64,000 nt of DNA from Stomorhina lunata (taxonomy: Eukaryota > Arthropoda > Insecta > Diptera > Rhiniidae): contig OW121743.1 in NCBI GenBank assembly GCA_933228675.1, positions 94,861,998 to 94,925,997 on the forward strand, in the 5' to 3' direction. The translations under genes were made by a program, and so were the position numbers. Shown here in pieces: positions 38,121 through 50,024 of the stretch; within the stretch, counting starts at the first letter, position 1; every line of letters begins with the position of its first letter. Under the pieces are notes generated by a model that did not search any database, was not told the DNA's origin, and saw only the letters and a program-made list of their open reading frames with translations.

Positions 38121-39033
38121 AACAAGTAAGAAAGTGCTATAGTCGGTCAAGCCCAACCATACGATACCCTTTACCACTAAGGTCAAAGGTGTTCTTTTAT
38201 CTGTATAAAGGCAAATATTTGCTTAATTTTGCCATCATACAAACATTTTCTCAAAACTTATTTAAGCTGTTTTCGTCATTTGGACTTATATGGGAGCTAG
38301 GGTCAAATGTGGACCGATTATCTCGAAATTTAGCAAATTGATTACAGTTATTACAAAAAATATGTACGCAAAAAATAATAATAAAATTCTTATTATCTTT
38401 AGATTTACGAGCATTTAACCGATTTTTGTCAAATGTGGACCGATTCCGAAATTTGGTAAAGTGATTTTGGTTTACATAAGCAGTGTTTGTTTCAAATTTA
38501 ATGAAAAAATATTGATATTTGTGGCCAACATATCAATTCCGGGAAGTGGGACCTATTGTAGGTACCATAAATAATTAACCGATTTTGACGAATTTCAAAA
38601 GCCATGGTCCCATTATCAAAACAAATTAACTGTTCCAAGTTTCATCAAATTATCTTTACAATTGCCACCTGTAGTTTGATTACAAGGTTTACATGGGGGT
38701 CCATGCAGCCAGACGGACCCCCATGATTTACGAGCGTTTAACTGATTTTTGTCAAATGTGGACCGATTCCGAAATTTGGTAAAGTGATTTTGGTTTACAT
38801 AAGCAGGGTTTGTTTCAAATTTAATTAAAAAATATTGATATTTGTGGCCAACATATCAATTTCGGGAACTGGGACCTATTGTAGGTACCATAAATAATTA
38901 ACCGATTTTGACGAAAAGCCATGGCCCATTATCAAAACAAATTAACTGTTCCAAGTTCCATCAAATTATCTTTAGAATTGCGACCTGTAGTTTGATTACA
39001 AGGTTTATATGGGGGTCCAGGCAGCCAGACGTA
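38121..39033 (-). mobile_element. Family A copy in reverse, with internal duplication
   Basis: Begins AACAAGTAAGAAAGTGCTAT, GTCGGTCAAGCCCAACCATA, the complement of the family A 3' end, and continues with 'ggacttatatgggagctagg' and 'atgtggaccgatt'. A 323-bp segment is present twice: 38402-38724 and 38725-39033. It ends in the GGGGGTCC..GCAGCCAGACG text; the GTCY tract and head are missing. Confidence 0.75.
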
Positions 39034-39389
39034 CTTTGTACGTTGGTGAAATTTTAGAACTGAGTGTAAATAAGCACGGAGTATCAATTTTCATAAAAAG
39101 CTCTTATTCTAAAATCGTGTTACTTAAGCTTTTTCTGTGGTTATGGCTCTATATAAGGCATCCAATTACATAATCTGACTTTAAAACTCATGCTAACATT
39201 TTAAAACCCTTTAGGGGTTTTGGTCGACTAAAAGCCTTCTTCCATTTTCATTTGGGCCTATTCAGAGAAAAATCAATTTAACGCACAGTGTTAAATATTG
39301 TAATAAAAATTAAAAACTTGAAGAAATTAAGATTATCGAACAATTTATTAATATTACAATGTTTAATATAATGTAATAATAATTAACGA
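39034..39389. other. Unique spacer
   Basis: Nothing recognised. Confidence 0.5.
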
Positions 39390-39701
39390 CCTGTTCCACG
39401 ATCTCGAAAGAATTCTTTCTTTCTTATCCCATACGAAAGTAATTTGTTTTTTGTTTCACTAACTTTATTTTATTCGAAAGATAAGTCGAAAAACAAGTCG
39501 AAAGAAAACATAAAAATTTCTGTTTCACTATTTCGAACAAGTTACCAGCAATACGAATGCAAATGTCAAAATAAGTCACTTGATATTTTGCTTTCAAATA
39601 GAAACGAACGAAAGGCTTCGAAATAGTGAAACCAAAATTAATTCGAAATCGAGTTACTCACTTTCTTGCGAGTAGATTTTCTTTCGAAATCGTGAAACAG
39701 G
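39390..39701. mobile_element. 312-bp MITE with CCTGTTYCACG ends
   Basis: Left end CCTGTTCCACGATCTCGAAA and right end read inward CCTGTTTCACGATTTCGAAA; pairing continues into GAAnATnCT. The interior holds further TTCGAA and GTTTCACTA words in both orientations, so the ends seem to have been copied internally. No clear target duplication, no coding capacity. Confidence 0.75.
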
Positions 39702-40581
39702 CTATACATGATATGGAAAAAAATTAAACACAAAACTTTTTCTTTTTGCATACACAAATCGATTTTCAAGTTTTATGAAAGTAAAAAGCTACCCACCCTA
39801 ACTTTTAATACACATACATATATTATACTAAATAACTTACTAATTTCACACATTTCAGCCATATTTTCCATCATTTTTAATTTTTTGATTAAAAACACTT
39901 TTTAATAAAAAAAAAATTATTTACACTATTTTTTGTGTTTTTAAAAATCACTTAAAATTTGTATCTATAAATTTTTATAAAAAATTTTCGCATACACATC
40001 AATCATTATTTTAAAAACTTCAAATATATTATTTATGATTTTAATTTTTTACTAAACGCTTTTTTGGAAACATTTCTTTCTTCTAAACGCACTTGAATAT
40101 TTCTTGCTTTTTTATTGGACACATTAAAATTTTATTTTATTTCATTCGTATAATCTTAAACGTTTCAAAAGAATATTTTAAAATGTATGAATGAATCATT
40201 TATAAATTTTTTATAAGGCTTTTCAGATTTTATAAGACTTTTAGATTTATTATAATTTTTTAAAAAAAGTTTTTGGAGGGTAAAAGCATAGATAATTAAA
40301 CAAATTTGTAGGTTGAAAGAAATTTTTAAATAATTTTCACTTTTTATCTAATTTTATTTTCTTATAGCACAAAATTCAACGCAAATTTTTCTTATTTTCG
40401 AAAACCGCCAAAATAAAGTTTTGAAAATTCTTTATAAAAACCACAAATTTATAAACAGAAAACTGAAGGAAGGAAAATATAATAAAAATATTAATTTAAA
40501 AACACAATTTATTTAATATAAAACATATTATAAACAATGGAAATTTGCTTTAAAAACCAATCTTTTGTCTCACTATATGTG
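39702..40581. other. Very AT-rich sequence, no gene seen
   Basis: Low-complexity A/T runs; short frames only. Confidence 0.5.
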
Positions 40582-40681
40582 CATCCGTCCGTCCATCCAT
40601 GCATCCGTCCATACATCCGTCCATCCATTCGTTTGTCCGTCCTTCCATCCGTTATTTCGTCCGTCCTTCCGTCTGTCTGTC
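40582..40681 (+). repeat. Degenerate (GTCC/ATCC)n microsatellite
   Basis: About 100 bp of CATCCGTCCGTCCATCC-type tetranucleotide repeat, ending GTCTGTCTGTC. It is of the GTCY class found in mini-me elements, but no element ends are visible beside it. Confidence 0.9.
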
Positions 40682-41947
40682 AAGTATGTAAGAACAATTC
40701 CACACAATTGGTATACAAAAATTATTATTTATTTCCTTCCATGTAAATTAATTGTTTTTGTTGAAATACTTGTTGCAGCTGCTTTTTAAACAAATTAAAA
40801 TTTTAATAATTAATTCTTATTCCCAAGATTTATTTTCAAAAATATTTATTTACGTATTCTTTTATTTACTAATTTATTAATTATAAACTATGATTGATTT
40901 AAAAATTTTATTTATATAATTTTTTTTGATTGCCAAACATTCTTTTTCATTTCCAATATTATTTATATTTTCATAAATTTCTTATTAATTTGTTACTAAT
41001 TTATTTTTTCTATAACATTTTGTAGCACTTGTCACTTTTCTGTTGTATCATTTATCAATGATTCTTCAAATTTCTTTTTTGTTGTTATTTATTTCATTGG
41101 TTTTATTTTTAAATTTTCATTTTGAATTTTTTTTTTTTTCTGTTTATTTGTTCGATCGAGGAAACGTGTGTTTCTACTTTGAATTTCATGTGTAAACTGT
41201 TAGCCTAATGGTTGGTTGCCTGTGAGATTTTTCCAGAAAACTTTCTCTTTCTTTTCACTAGATCTTGAGAATTTTCTAATATTTGTTTCTAAATTCTCTT
41301 AATTCAATAGTTAAGAGCATAAATTCAAGGTGGATAATCGATTAATGTTTTTTTAGTATTTAAATTTTTTCCAAATCATTCAAAAGTATTTATTGTGAAT
41401 GATTTTGAATGCGTTACACTATGGAACAAACTATAAAATGCTGAAATAAGCAATAGTTGAAAATAGCAAACAAAACAAACGGAATTGAATTTTGTAATTC
41501 ATTTGTTTATTATACCAAAAATAATGTAATATATATGTATATGAAGACTTTATTTTGAAAGTCCACATTCCAAAAAAATTGAGTTATTGATGGGAAAAAG
41601 TTCTGGAATTGTGAATCTTACTATGCTAAAAATAATTAATTTTAAATTTACAAAACTTAGTTAACGATTTGATATAAATTTTATTTTGAAAGTGGTTTTT
41701 AAGTCCTATATATTTTTCAATTTAAAAGAAAAAATTATTCAAACAAAATAAAAAATTCAAATTTATTTGTCCAATACATTTCTAAATTCTAAAAGAAATA
41801 TTTACTAGAACAGAGTAAAAATTAAAATGATTTTTATAGTAGTACTAGTCTAAAATTGTTGTTATTGATATTTACAAATATTTTCAATTTCCTTAAAAAA
41901 AGTACTAATAATTTGGCGAAACGATTTTTAATTTTTTAAAACTTTAC
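40682..41947. other. AT-rich unique sequence, no gene seen
   Basis: No element or exon recognised. Confidence 0.5.
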
Positions 41948-42330
41948 ACTTAATAGAAACTTTTTCAAAAATTTACTTTTTACAGAAAATTTTTGAAAAA
42001 TTTACTTTTTATAGGAAATTTTTCCAAAATTTACTTTTTATAGTAAATTTTTCAAAAATTTACTTTTTATAGGAAATTTTTCAAAAATTTAATTTTGATA
42101 AGAAATTTTTCAAATACTTTATATAGGAAATTTTTCAAAAATTTAATTTCTATAGGAAATATTTCGAAAATTTACTTTTTATAGAAAACTTTTCAAAAAT
42201 TTACTTTTTATAGGATATTTTTAAAAAATTTACTTTTTATAGGAAATTTTAAAAAAATTTACTTTTAACAAAAAATTTGCATTTTATAGGAATTTTTTTC
42301 GAAAACTTACTTTTTATAGGAATTTTGCCA
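41948..42330 (+). repeat. Short decayed array of type V satellite
   Basis: About 13 diverged units with TTTTTCAAAAATTTAC and TTTTTATAGG, in the same orientation as 15106-19290. Many indels show it is older or no longer homogenised. Confidence 0.88.
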
Positions 42331-42789
42331 TGAAAAATATTTGCAAAATTTTTAATCTTATTTGTTTTGAAAGTGAAATAAGTCCCATACATTTTTGAAT
42401 TCAAAAAATGAATATTTTTAAATGTTTGTTTTGAAAGTGGTATAAGTCCATTTAACCCGCTAAAAAACGCATTTCCAAATGATTTTTATTAATATATCTT
42501 TATGAAAGAAAAAACTTGATAGGTTCTGATAAAACCCTAAGATTTAATTTACTAAAATTGGTCACATATATTTTTATAAACACTAGAACGCAAAACCCTT
42601 TATATCTCAATTTAAAAAAAATGGACTATATATATTAAGATTGTCATTCTGTTACTTATTTCCAATTTAATGGCTATATAAAAAAATGACTATAAAAAAA
42701 ATTCTTATTTGGCCATAGCTCTCATTTAACTTCTATCCCGGAAATCACATAAAGGCAAATTTGTATTAAATAAAATCTAGTAAAGACAT
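42331..42789 (+). mobile_element. Spacer with a family B relic
   Basis: From about 42600 to 42765 are 'ctatatatattaagattgtc', 'ttggccatagctctcattta' and 'cccggaaatcacata', which match internal family B text in shuffled, shortened form. The rest is unique. Confidence 0.5.
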
Positions 42790-44642
42790 AGGAAAATTTT
42801 CGATAAAAAAATTGTCGAAAATTTTTCTATAGAAAATTTTTTTATCGAAAATTTTTCTATAGAAAAATTTTTTTATCGAAAAATTTTCGATAAAAAAAAA
42901 TTTTCTATAGAAAAAAAATTTTCTAAAGAAAAATTTTCAATAAAAAAATGTTTGTATAGAAAAATGTTCAATGAAAAAATTTTTCTTTAGAAACATTTTC
43001 GATTAAAAAAAAAATTTATAGAAAAATTTTAGATAAAAAAATTTTTCTATAGAAAAATTTTCGATACAAAAAATTTTTCTATAGACAAATTTGCGATACA
43101 AAAAATTTTTCTATAGAAAAATTTGCGAAACAAAAAATTTTTGTATAGAAAAATTTGCGATACAAAAAATGTTTCTATAGAAAAATTTGCGATACCAAAA
43201 ATGTTTCTATAGAAAAATTTGCGATACAAAAAATTTTTCTATAGAAAAATTTTCGATACAAAAAATTTTTCTATAGAAAAATTTTCGATACAAAAATTTT
43301 TCTATAGAAAAATTTTCGATACAAAAAATTTTTCTATAGAAAAATTTTCGATACAAAAAATGTTTCTATAGAAAAAATTTCGATACAAAAAATTTTTCTA
43401 TAGAAAAATTTTCGATACAAAAAATTTTTCTATAGAAAAATTTTCGGTACAAAAAAAATTTCTATAGAAAAATTTTCGATACAAAAAAATTTTTCTATAG
43501 AAAAATTTTCGATACAAAAAATTTTTCTATAGAAAAATTTTCTATACAAAAATTTTTCTATAGAAAAATTTTCGATACAAAAAATTTTTCTATAGAAAAA
43601 TTTTCGATACAAAAATTTTTCTATAGAAAAATTTTTCTATAGAAAAATTTTCGATACAAAAAATGTTTCTATAGAAAAAATTTCGATACAAAAAATTTTT
43701 CTATAGAAAAATTTTCGATACAAAAAATTTTTCTATAGAAAAATTTTCAATAAAAAAATTTTTCTATAGAAAAATTTTCGATAAAAAAATTTTTCTATAG
43801 AAAAATTTTCGATAAAAAAATTTTTCTATAGAAAAATTTTCGATACAAAAAATTTTTCTATAGAAAAATTTGCGATACAAAAAATTTTTCTATAGAAAAA
43901 TTGGCGATACAAAAAATTTTTGTATAGAAAAATTTGCGATACAAAAAATTTTTCTATAGAAAAATTTGCGATACAAAAAATGTTTCTATAGAAAAATTTG
44001 CGATACAAAAATTTTTCTATAGAAAAATTTGCGATACAAAAATTTTTCTATAGAAAAATTTTCGATACAAAAATTTTTCTATAGAAAAATTTTCGATACA
44101 AAAAATTTTTCTATTGAAAAATTTTCGATACAAAAAATTTTTCTATAGAAAAATTTTCGATACAAAAAATTTTTCTATAGAAAAATTTTCGATACAAAAA
44201 ATTTTTCTATAGAAAAATTTTCGGTACAAAAAATTTTTCTATACAAAAATTTTCGATACAAAAAATTTTTCTATAGAAAAATTTTCTATACAAAAATTTT
44301 TCTATAGAAAAATTTTCGATACAAAAAATTTTTCTATAGAAAAATTTTCGATACAAAAATTTTTCTATAGAAAAATTTTTCTATAGAAAAATTTTCGATA
44401 CAAAAAATGTTTCTATAGAAAAAATTTCGATACAAAAAATTTTTCTATAGAAAAATTTTCGATACAAAAAATTTTTCTATAGAAAAATTTTCAATAAAAA
44501 AATTTTTCTATAGAAAAATTTTCGATACAAAAAATTTTTCTATAGAAAAATTTTCGATAAAAATTTTTTCTATAGAAAAATTTTCGATAAAAATTTTTTC
44601 TATAGAAAAATTTTCGATAAAAAAATTTTTCTATAGAAAAAA
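42790..44642. repeat. 31-32-bp palindromic satellite array, type IV, CGATA-rich
   Basis: About 58 units, each AAAAATTTTCGATACAAA plus AAATTTTTCTATAG. Both halves are near-palindromic. Most units carry CGATA; a block variant has TTGCGATA (about 43088-43230 and 43868-44030). Blocks repeat at a distance of about 744 bp: the doubled CTATAGAAAAATTTTTCTATAG context at about 43620 and 44363, and AAAATGTTTCTATAG at 43664 and 44408. Frames over it are artefacts. Confidence 0.96.
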
Positions 44643-46884
44643 GATATTAAACTTTTTCCAAAATTAAAATTGTATGATTGCAAACAAAAAACTTTTTAAA
44701 TTAATTTCTGTTAAAAATGTTTAGTCGGTTTATGAAAAGCTTAATTACTTCTGGATTTTCGGTCTGATTTAAAATATGAAAACCATGTTTTATTATGAAC
44801 TAAATTCTCCTGCTATATTTATAAAAACTTTTATGAGCCTACTACTAAAAGATATTCTTAATAAAAAAGACACATTTTCACACGTATCAAAAATGATATG
44901 CTATATAAAAGTGCAATCTGTTTTTTTTTTATATATAAGTGAAATTGGATACAAACTTGTTGAGCTATGGGTCGATAAGTTGACGAATCTCGTTAAATGG
45001 GTTTAATATGTATAACTCTTATATTTGGACGTATTTCTGAAACCCAAGATAAGTCGTTTCCCTAGTTTTTTTTCTAGTGTAACAGAGTGTTATTAAATTT
45101 AAAGAATTCATCATTTGTAAAATTTTATTTTTTTAACATTGATCTTATTGAATATCAGATATGATGTAAAAATACGCTCTTAAATATCTTGTTTTATTAT
45201 GGAAAAATTTAATATAATTTTCATATTGAGAAAAGTTCTTTAGAAAGTTTCAGAGATATTTAAATTAAACGATTGAAAAAGTGTGATAGAAAAATGCTGT
45301 TCAAATGAAAAAGAATTTAAATGATCTCCAAAGCTCTTATAAAGCTTGCACATTCCAAAGATCTTTTGAAAACTTAAAGCTTTTAAAAGAACTGCATAAA
45401 TAAATGTTAACGTTAAAAAAGCTTTTATTCTTTTTGCCTAACTTTTTTGATAATGCTAAAGCAGCTGTTTATTTTAATACATACCATTACATCCAAAAAA
45501 CAAATTTTCTCTTTTTCCATGTTTCATTCAAAAAGAAAAATTCTCTTAAATTGAGTTTTCCCAAATGCTAATATTTTCATTATTAGAATTTAGTTGTTTA
45601 AATAAATTAGACACAAAAAAATAAACAAAATTCAATGAAAATATGTAACACAGAGTCAGACAGAGATCTATCCATTCACCCACCGGGGAGGAACCATGGA
45701 AGCTAGACAAAAAGTGCATTCTATGCATTTTTCGTTTTTCTTTCAATAAATAAACTATTTGCTCTAAACAACAATTTTTTTTCTCCGCAAGCGAGTTTGT
45801 TTTTAGTTTCAATGGAGGGAAAATTCGAAAAAGGCAGCAGATATTTTTACTATTTGGCTGATGTTGAAAGATAAAAAAAAATCATTTAGAGAAAATAAAC
45901 AAATTTGGGAAAAGAAATTTATAGAATTTTAATGGAAATGTAAGAGTAAACAAACTAAAGTTAATAAGAGCTTTTATTTAATAGAGGAAATAAAATTGAA
46001 ATTTAATAATAGATAAGGGTCAAAGACATTTGACCTCTTTTCGATAAAAGAGATTATGCATCAATTAAAAATATTGGTCTTATAAATAAATTTAAAAGAA
46101 ATTTCAAGTTGATGAAAGAGGAAATTTTCTTAACTTAGGGGTGCTACTCTACTATGACATCAAACATTTCGATTACCATCAAAGTGCTAATACATCGTTT
46201 GTTGAACATGTTCATTTAACTTTAAACTACAAAGTTCGTGAAACAACTGTAAATAGTTTTTAGTTTATTGCATTTTAACAAGTTTGACAGTTTGTTTAAA
46301 GTTTAACATTTTATTTTGGCATTTGTTATCGTTTACTGTTTGCCTCTTTTGAAAAAATTACAATTTTTCCCAAATTATTCTTGTGTTCCAAACAAAACAG
46401 TTTCGTTTTACAAATTTTAATATAGAATTCTTGTTGATTTATTGGCCACTGGCCAAAATTTGCTATGCCCTGTATTGTAAGGTTGTTTTAATTTCTGGTT
46501 TTATTTCATATTCAAGAAATAAATAATTTAGAAATAATTGTTTTTAGCTACTACAAGTAAAATTATTTTGATTTAATTAGAATATGCATTCAGTTGAAAG
46601 TGACGACAACTGTCTGTTTTCGTCTTAATAAAGATCTCAAAATGATTTTAAATTTTTTTATGTTTGAATTTTGGCCATTATCCACTAATTGAGATAATGA
46701 AAGAGGCACAAGTTCAATGTTTAAAAATTAAGATATTTTTTTGAAATACCCAGTAAACAAAATATAAAATTTATGATATCGAACATTTTATATAGAGTAA
46801 AAAATTGGAAAAAAGTCCTATACAAATAGTAAATATTTTAAAGTATCTGACATAAAAAATTAAAAAAAAAAGTTTACAATATTA
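44643..46884. other. AT-rich unique sequence, no gene seen
   Basis: Two longer frames (44776-45006 plus, 45546-45812 minus) have no recognised domain or splice support. Around 45660-45720 the sequence is less AT-rich (CACCGGGGAGGAACCATGG) but I could not build an exon. Confidence 0.5.
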
Positions 46885-47028
46885 TGTCTGTTCCCTTATT
46901 TTAACGAAACAACCCAAACTTACTCAAACGTGTTCCTGTACAAATTGTTTAATACAAATTGTTGTTTTTTTCGTAATTTCTGACAACATCGGACTGTTAG
47001 CAGTTTCGTTAGAGTACGGGAACAAACA
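46885..47028. mobile_element. 144-bp MITE with TGTYTGTTCCC ends
   Basis: Ends pair as TGTCTGTTCCCTTATTTTAA and, inward from the right, TGTTTGTTCCCGTACTCTAA, both followed by CGAAAC. Flanked on both sides by TA, which fits a TA target duplication (Tc1/mariner type). Non-coding. Confidence 0.75.
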
Positions 47029-47343
47029 TATTATAATTTAAAATAATTAACGCCTTCCACAAATTTTATATAGTAAAATCTGCGATATTAAAAATTTACG
47101 ATTTAAAAAAATTTGATTAGAAAAATGTATGACATCAAAAACATTATTAGCTAAATTTTTAAAATTCAAAAATATTTTATGGCTTCGAAAATTCTATAAA
47201 AAATCTACAATATCGAAAATTTTATTAAGAATTATTTTATTAAGAATTATTATTAAAAAAAATAAAGTAAAATTTTCTATATAGAAAATAGTTTATAGCA
47301 AACTTTACGATACCGAAAATTATATCTAAAAATTTTTTTATAT
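47029..47343. repeat. Vestigial satellite-like sequence
   Basis: Loose 28-32-bp recurrence of AAAATTTT.TAT and ATCGAAAATT (47080-47330), too decayed to assign a type. Confidence 0.45.
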
Positions 47344-47690
47344 TTATAGATTATCAAAAACTATCAAACAATCGTCAAATAGTAATCAACTAACCGTCAA
47401 ACCATCGTCAGTCAATCGTGAAAAAATTATCGAACAAGCACTAAAAATCATTGAACAGTCATCAGTCAAACATCAAACAACCATTAAACAATAGTAAAAA
47501 AATCATCAAACTATCATCACAAAATCTCCAGTTAATCGTGAAACAATTATCAAACAATCATGAAATATCTTCAAACAATCATCAGACAATCAACCATCAA
47601 ACAACTGTCAAGCAATCGTCGAAAAATCATCAAATAATCATGAAAAATCTTTAAACAATCAGTCGGTCAAACTATTATCAAACACCAATC
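47344..47690 (+). repeat. Degenerate short tandem repeat, CAAACAATCATC-like
   Basis: A run of ATCA/AATCGTCAAAC/AATCATCAAAC words, roughly 10-15-bp period and very irregular. The 67-codon frame over it (Asn/Gln/His-rich) is a repeat artefact. Confidence 0.8.
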
Positions 47691-47697
47691 ATATTAC

Positions 47698-48300
47698 CAA
47701 TATGTGTGAAGCCGTTTTCCGATTTTAGATAAATCAAAAAAAGAGTGCGTAAAAGCGGGCATGTCCAATTTTTCTTAATGGTGGACTAAAAAAACATATC
47801 TTCATCGGTCCAGCCGTTCTCAAGTGATAGAATTTCAAAGAAAAAGGGAATTTTATCCCCATTTTTCGATTCAAAGGTCCTCCTTGGTCCATTAAAAAAA
47901 AAAATAAAAAGCGAAAAACTATCCTATGGTATGAAAATATCCAGGTTTAAAATTAAATGTTTGTCATTTTTAATATTTGACTTATATAGGGGTCACGCCC
48001 ACTTGAGATTCCAAAAAAAACCTAGCCTGTTTTAACCACCGGTCACACCTTAATATATCGTCAAGATTTCAGAAAAATCGGCATCTCGGTCGCCTTTATT
48101 TGTCATTGTTAATATATGAGTTATACGGGAAGGGTCACGTCCACTTGAGATTTAAAAAAAAGCCCTAGTCTATTTTAACTACCGGTTACACCGTACCACA
48201 CTGCTCTAATTTCAGAAAAATGGTTGAGTTAGTTTCGGAGATCTTTCATAACAAATAACATACAAACAAACAGACGCAAACATTTTTTATAGATAAAGAT
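47698..48300 (+). mobile_element. Dispersed-element 3' region with ~138-bp internal duplication
   Basis: GGGGTCACGCCCACTTGAG (47984) and GGGTCACGTCCACTTGAG (48129) head two similar segments with 'tttcagaaaaatcgg' and 'accggt.acacc'. It ends 'aacatacaaacaaacagacg', 'atagataaagat', a form seen at 3' ends of insect non-LTR elements. Identification is tentative; no ORF. Confidence 0.5.
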
Positions 48301-48377
48301 TTGCTATATCAAAAATCTTAAATACTCTAAAGAAAATTTTATCATTGGATAGGATCTATTGAGAAATTTACAACTTT

Positions 48378-49335
48378 TTATACCCTTCACCACCGTAGGT
48401 GGAAAGGGTTTTATAAATTCTACTAATTTTGGCTGAAAGAGCTCTACTAATTTTGGCTGAAACCAGTTGACTCCTTGGCTGCCTGTCTTGGATCCCCATT
48501 TTTTTTGTTCAATTTATAAGCAGCAATTCTCATTAGAATTTAGAAAAATTCGGCACATGTCTATTAATAAATCCAAGAAAGAGTTATACTAATTTTGGTT
48601 GAGAGCTCTTAACTCTTTAAGGTACCAGCCTTGGGCCCCCATTTTTCACTTATTATTATTCTCAATATATAAGTCTAAATTCTTAACTGAATTTGAAAAA
48701 ATTCGGAACACATATACTAGATTATACATCAAAGAGCTCTACTAATTTTATTTGAAATACGCTTACTCCTTGAGGTACCATATTTTTCACATATTTTGCT
48801 TCTCAATATAAGCTTCAATTCTCAATAGAATTTAATGGCACAGGTCTATTGGTTGACCCAAAGAAGAGCTCTACTAATTTTGGTTAAAATTCGACTCCTA
48901 CGTGTACCTGCCTTTAACTTACATTTAAATTTAATTTGATTAATAAGTAACGCCTAAACGACTGCAACACTTTTTGTTTGAATTATGTGTCACAATTTTT
49001 GTGACTTTTTTCAGAAAATTTTGAGCATTGTTTTACGATCAGTAAATTTCAGTGATTTTTTTTAGCTCAATCTAAAAAAGAGACTTTCACCTTTCACATG
49101 GTTATGGTGAAAGTACTGAGGAAGATGGAGATAACTTAGTTTTTATCCAAAGAAAAACAAAAACACTGAATTTTGTAGAGCTTTTTTGATTTACTGATAT
49201 CTCCTAAACTATATACGAGATTAAGCTATTTTCTTCTGCAAACTTAAACCAAAGTTCTGTGTCTTAATTAAATCTACATCAAAATTAAAGCAGAGAAACT
49301 ATATTCGATGCTTGAGCAACTGAGTTTGATGAAAA
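48378..49335 (+). mobile_element. Family D element, copy 2
   Basis: Head TATACCCTTCACCACCGTAG with GGTGGAAAGGGTTTTATAAA. About four diverged internal repeats follow, each with 'gagctctactaattttggtt'-type and ggtacc-type segments (about 48475, 48618, 48772, 48902). Tail 'gtaacgcctaaacgactgca', 'gatatctcctaaactatata' as at 33139-33645. The GTCY tract seen in copy 1 is lost. Confidence 0.72.
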
Positions 49336-49993
49336 CATTTGAACAATTTCATATTTCACAGAAAATAGCACTAGGTCAATAGGTCTAAAAATACCTTTAA
49401 GGTCTAAGTAGAGTTTATGGTACTAATATTATAGTTTAACTAATAGAAACAAATGTTTAAGCCGTGGTCTTATATGAGAGACAAGGAATGTTTTTAAGAA
49501 AATTGTTAGATACATTAAAGATTTCTGAGACTGTAGTAGCGCATATTTTGTTCTAGATGGCACACACTTTTAATTTTTGCGATATAAAATGACAGATAAA
49601 ATTTGTTTTGATAGATTCATGTCAAAACTTGTACAAAACTGTTTATTTAGTTGTTTTGTTTTAGCACATAACAAAATTATATGTTTTTGGTATTTGTTAT
49701 TTTTTTCACTTTCTTATACTTATACATTTTTCAACAATTTTTATCACTTTGTTTGATGCTGGTAGTCTTTAAAATGAAATATCTTAATCATTTCCTGCTC
49801 AAACTTTGAAAGAACTTACCAAAAACATTAACTAAGGAATTTAAATTTATTCAAATAACAATTTTGCTTAAAAGATATTCTATTTACAAATGAACTTAAC
49901 CGACCGACCGACAAATATTAAATAAATTTTTCGACTGAATAAATTTTAAACAAAAATTTTTAAAAAAATATTTTTAATAATTCCATAATTTAC
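49336..49993. other. AT-rich sequence, candidate intron
   Basis: Contains a possible donor GTAAATT complementing 49987-49993. No other feature recognised. Confidence 0.45.
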
Positions 49994-50024
49994 CTTCTTG
50001 TGCGGCTGAGAATTCATAAAACAT
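49994..50024 (-). CDS. Candidate first coding exon (weak-moderate)
   Basis: On the minus strand an ATG at 50024, preceded at once by an in-frame TAA, opens MFYEFSAAQE and reaches a GTAAATT donor after 31 nt (phase 1). That is the phase needed by the acceptor of the 13379-13831 exon; joined, the split codon is GCT and the frame stays open. The exon and its upstream side (CTGTGTCAGCCGG) are less AT-rich than the surroundings. Against it: the Kozak context is weak (T at -3), the donor is not ideal, a second ATG at 50017 uses another frame, and the intron would be 36 kb. Confidence 0.33.
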
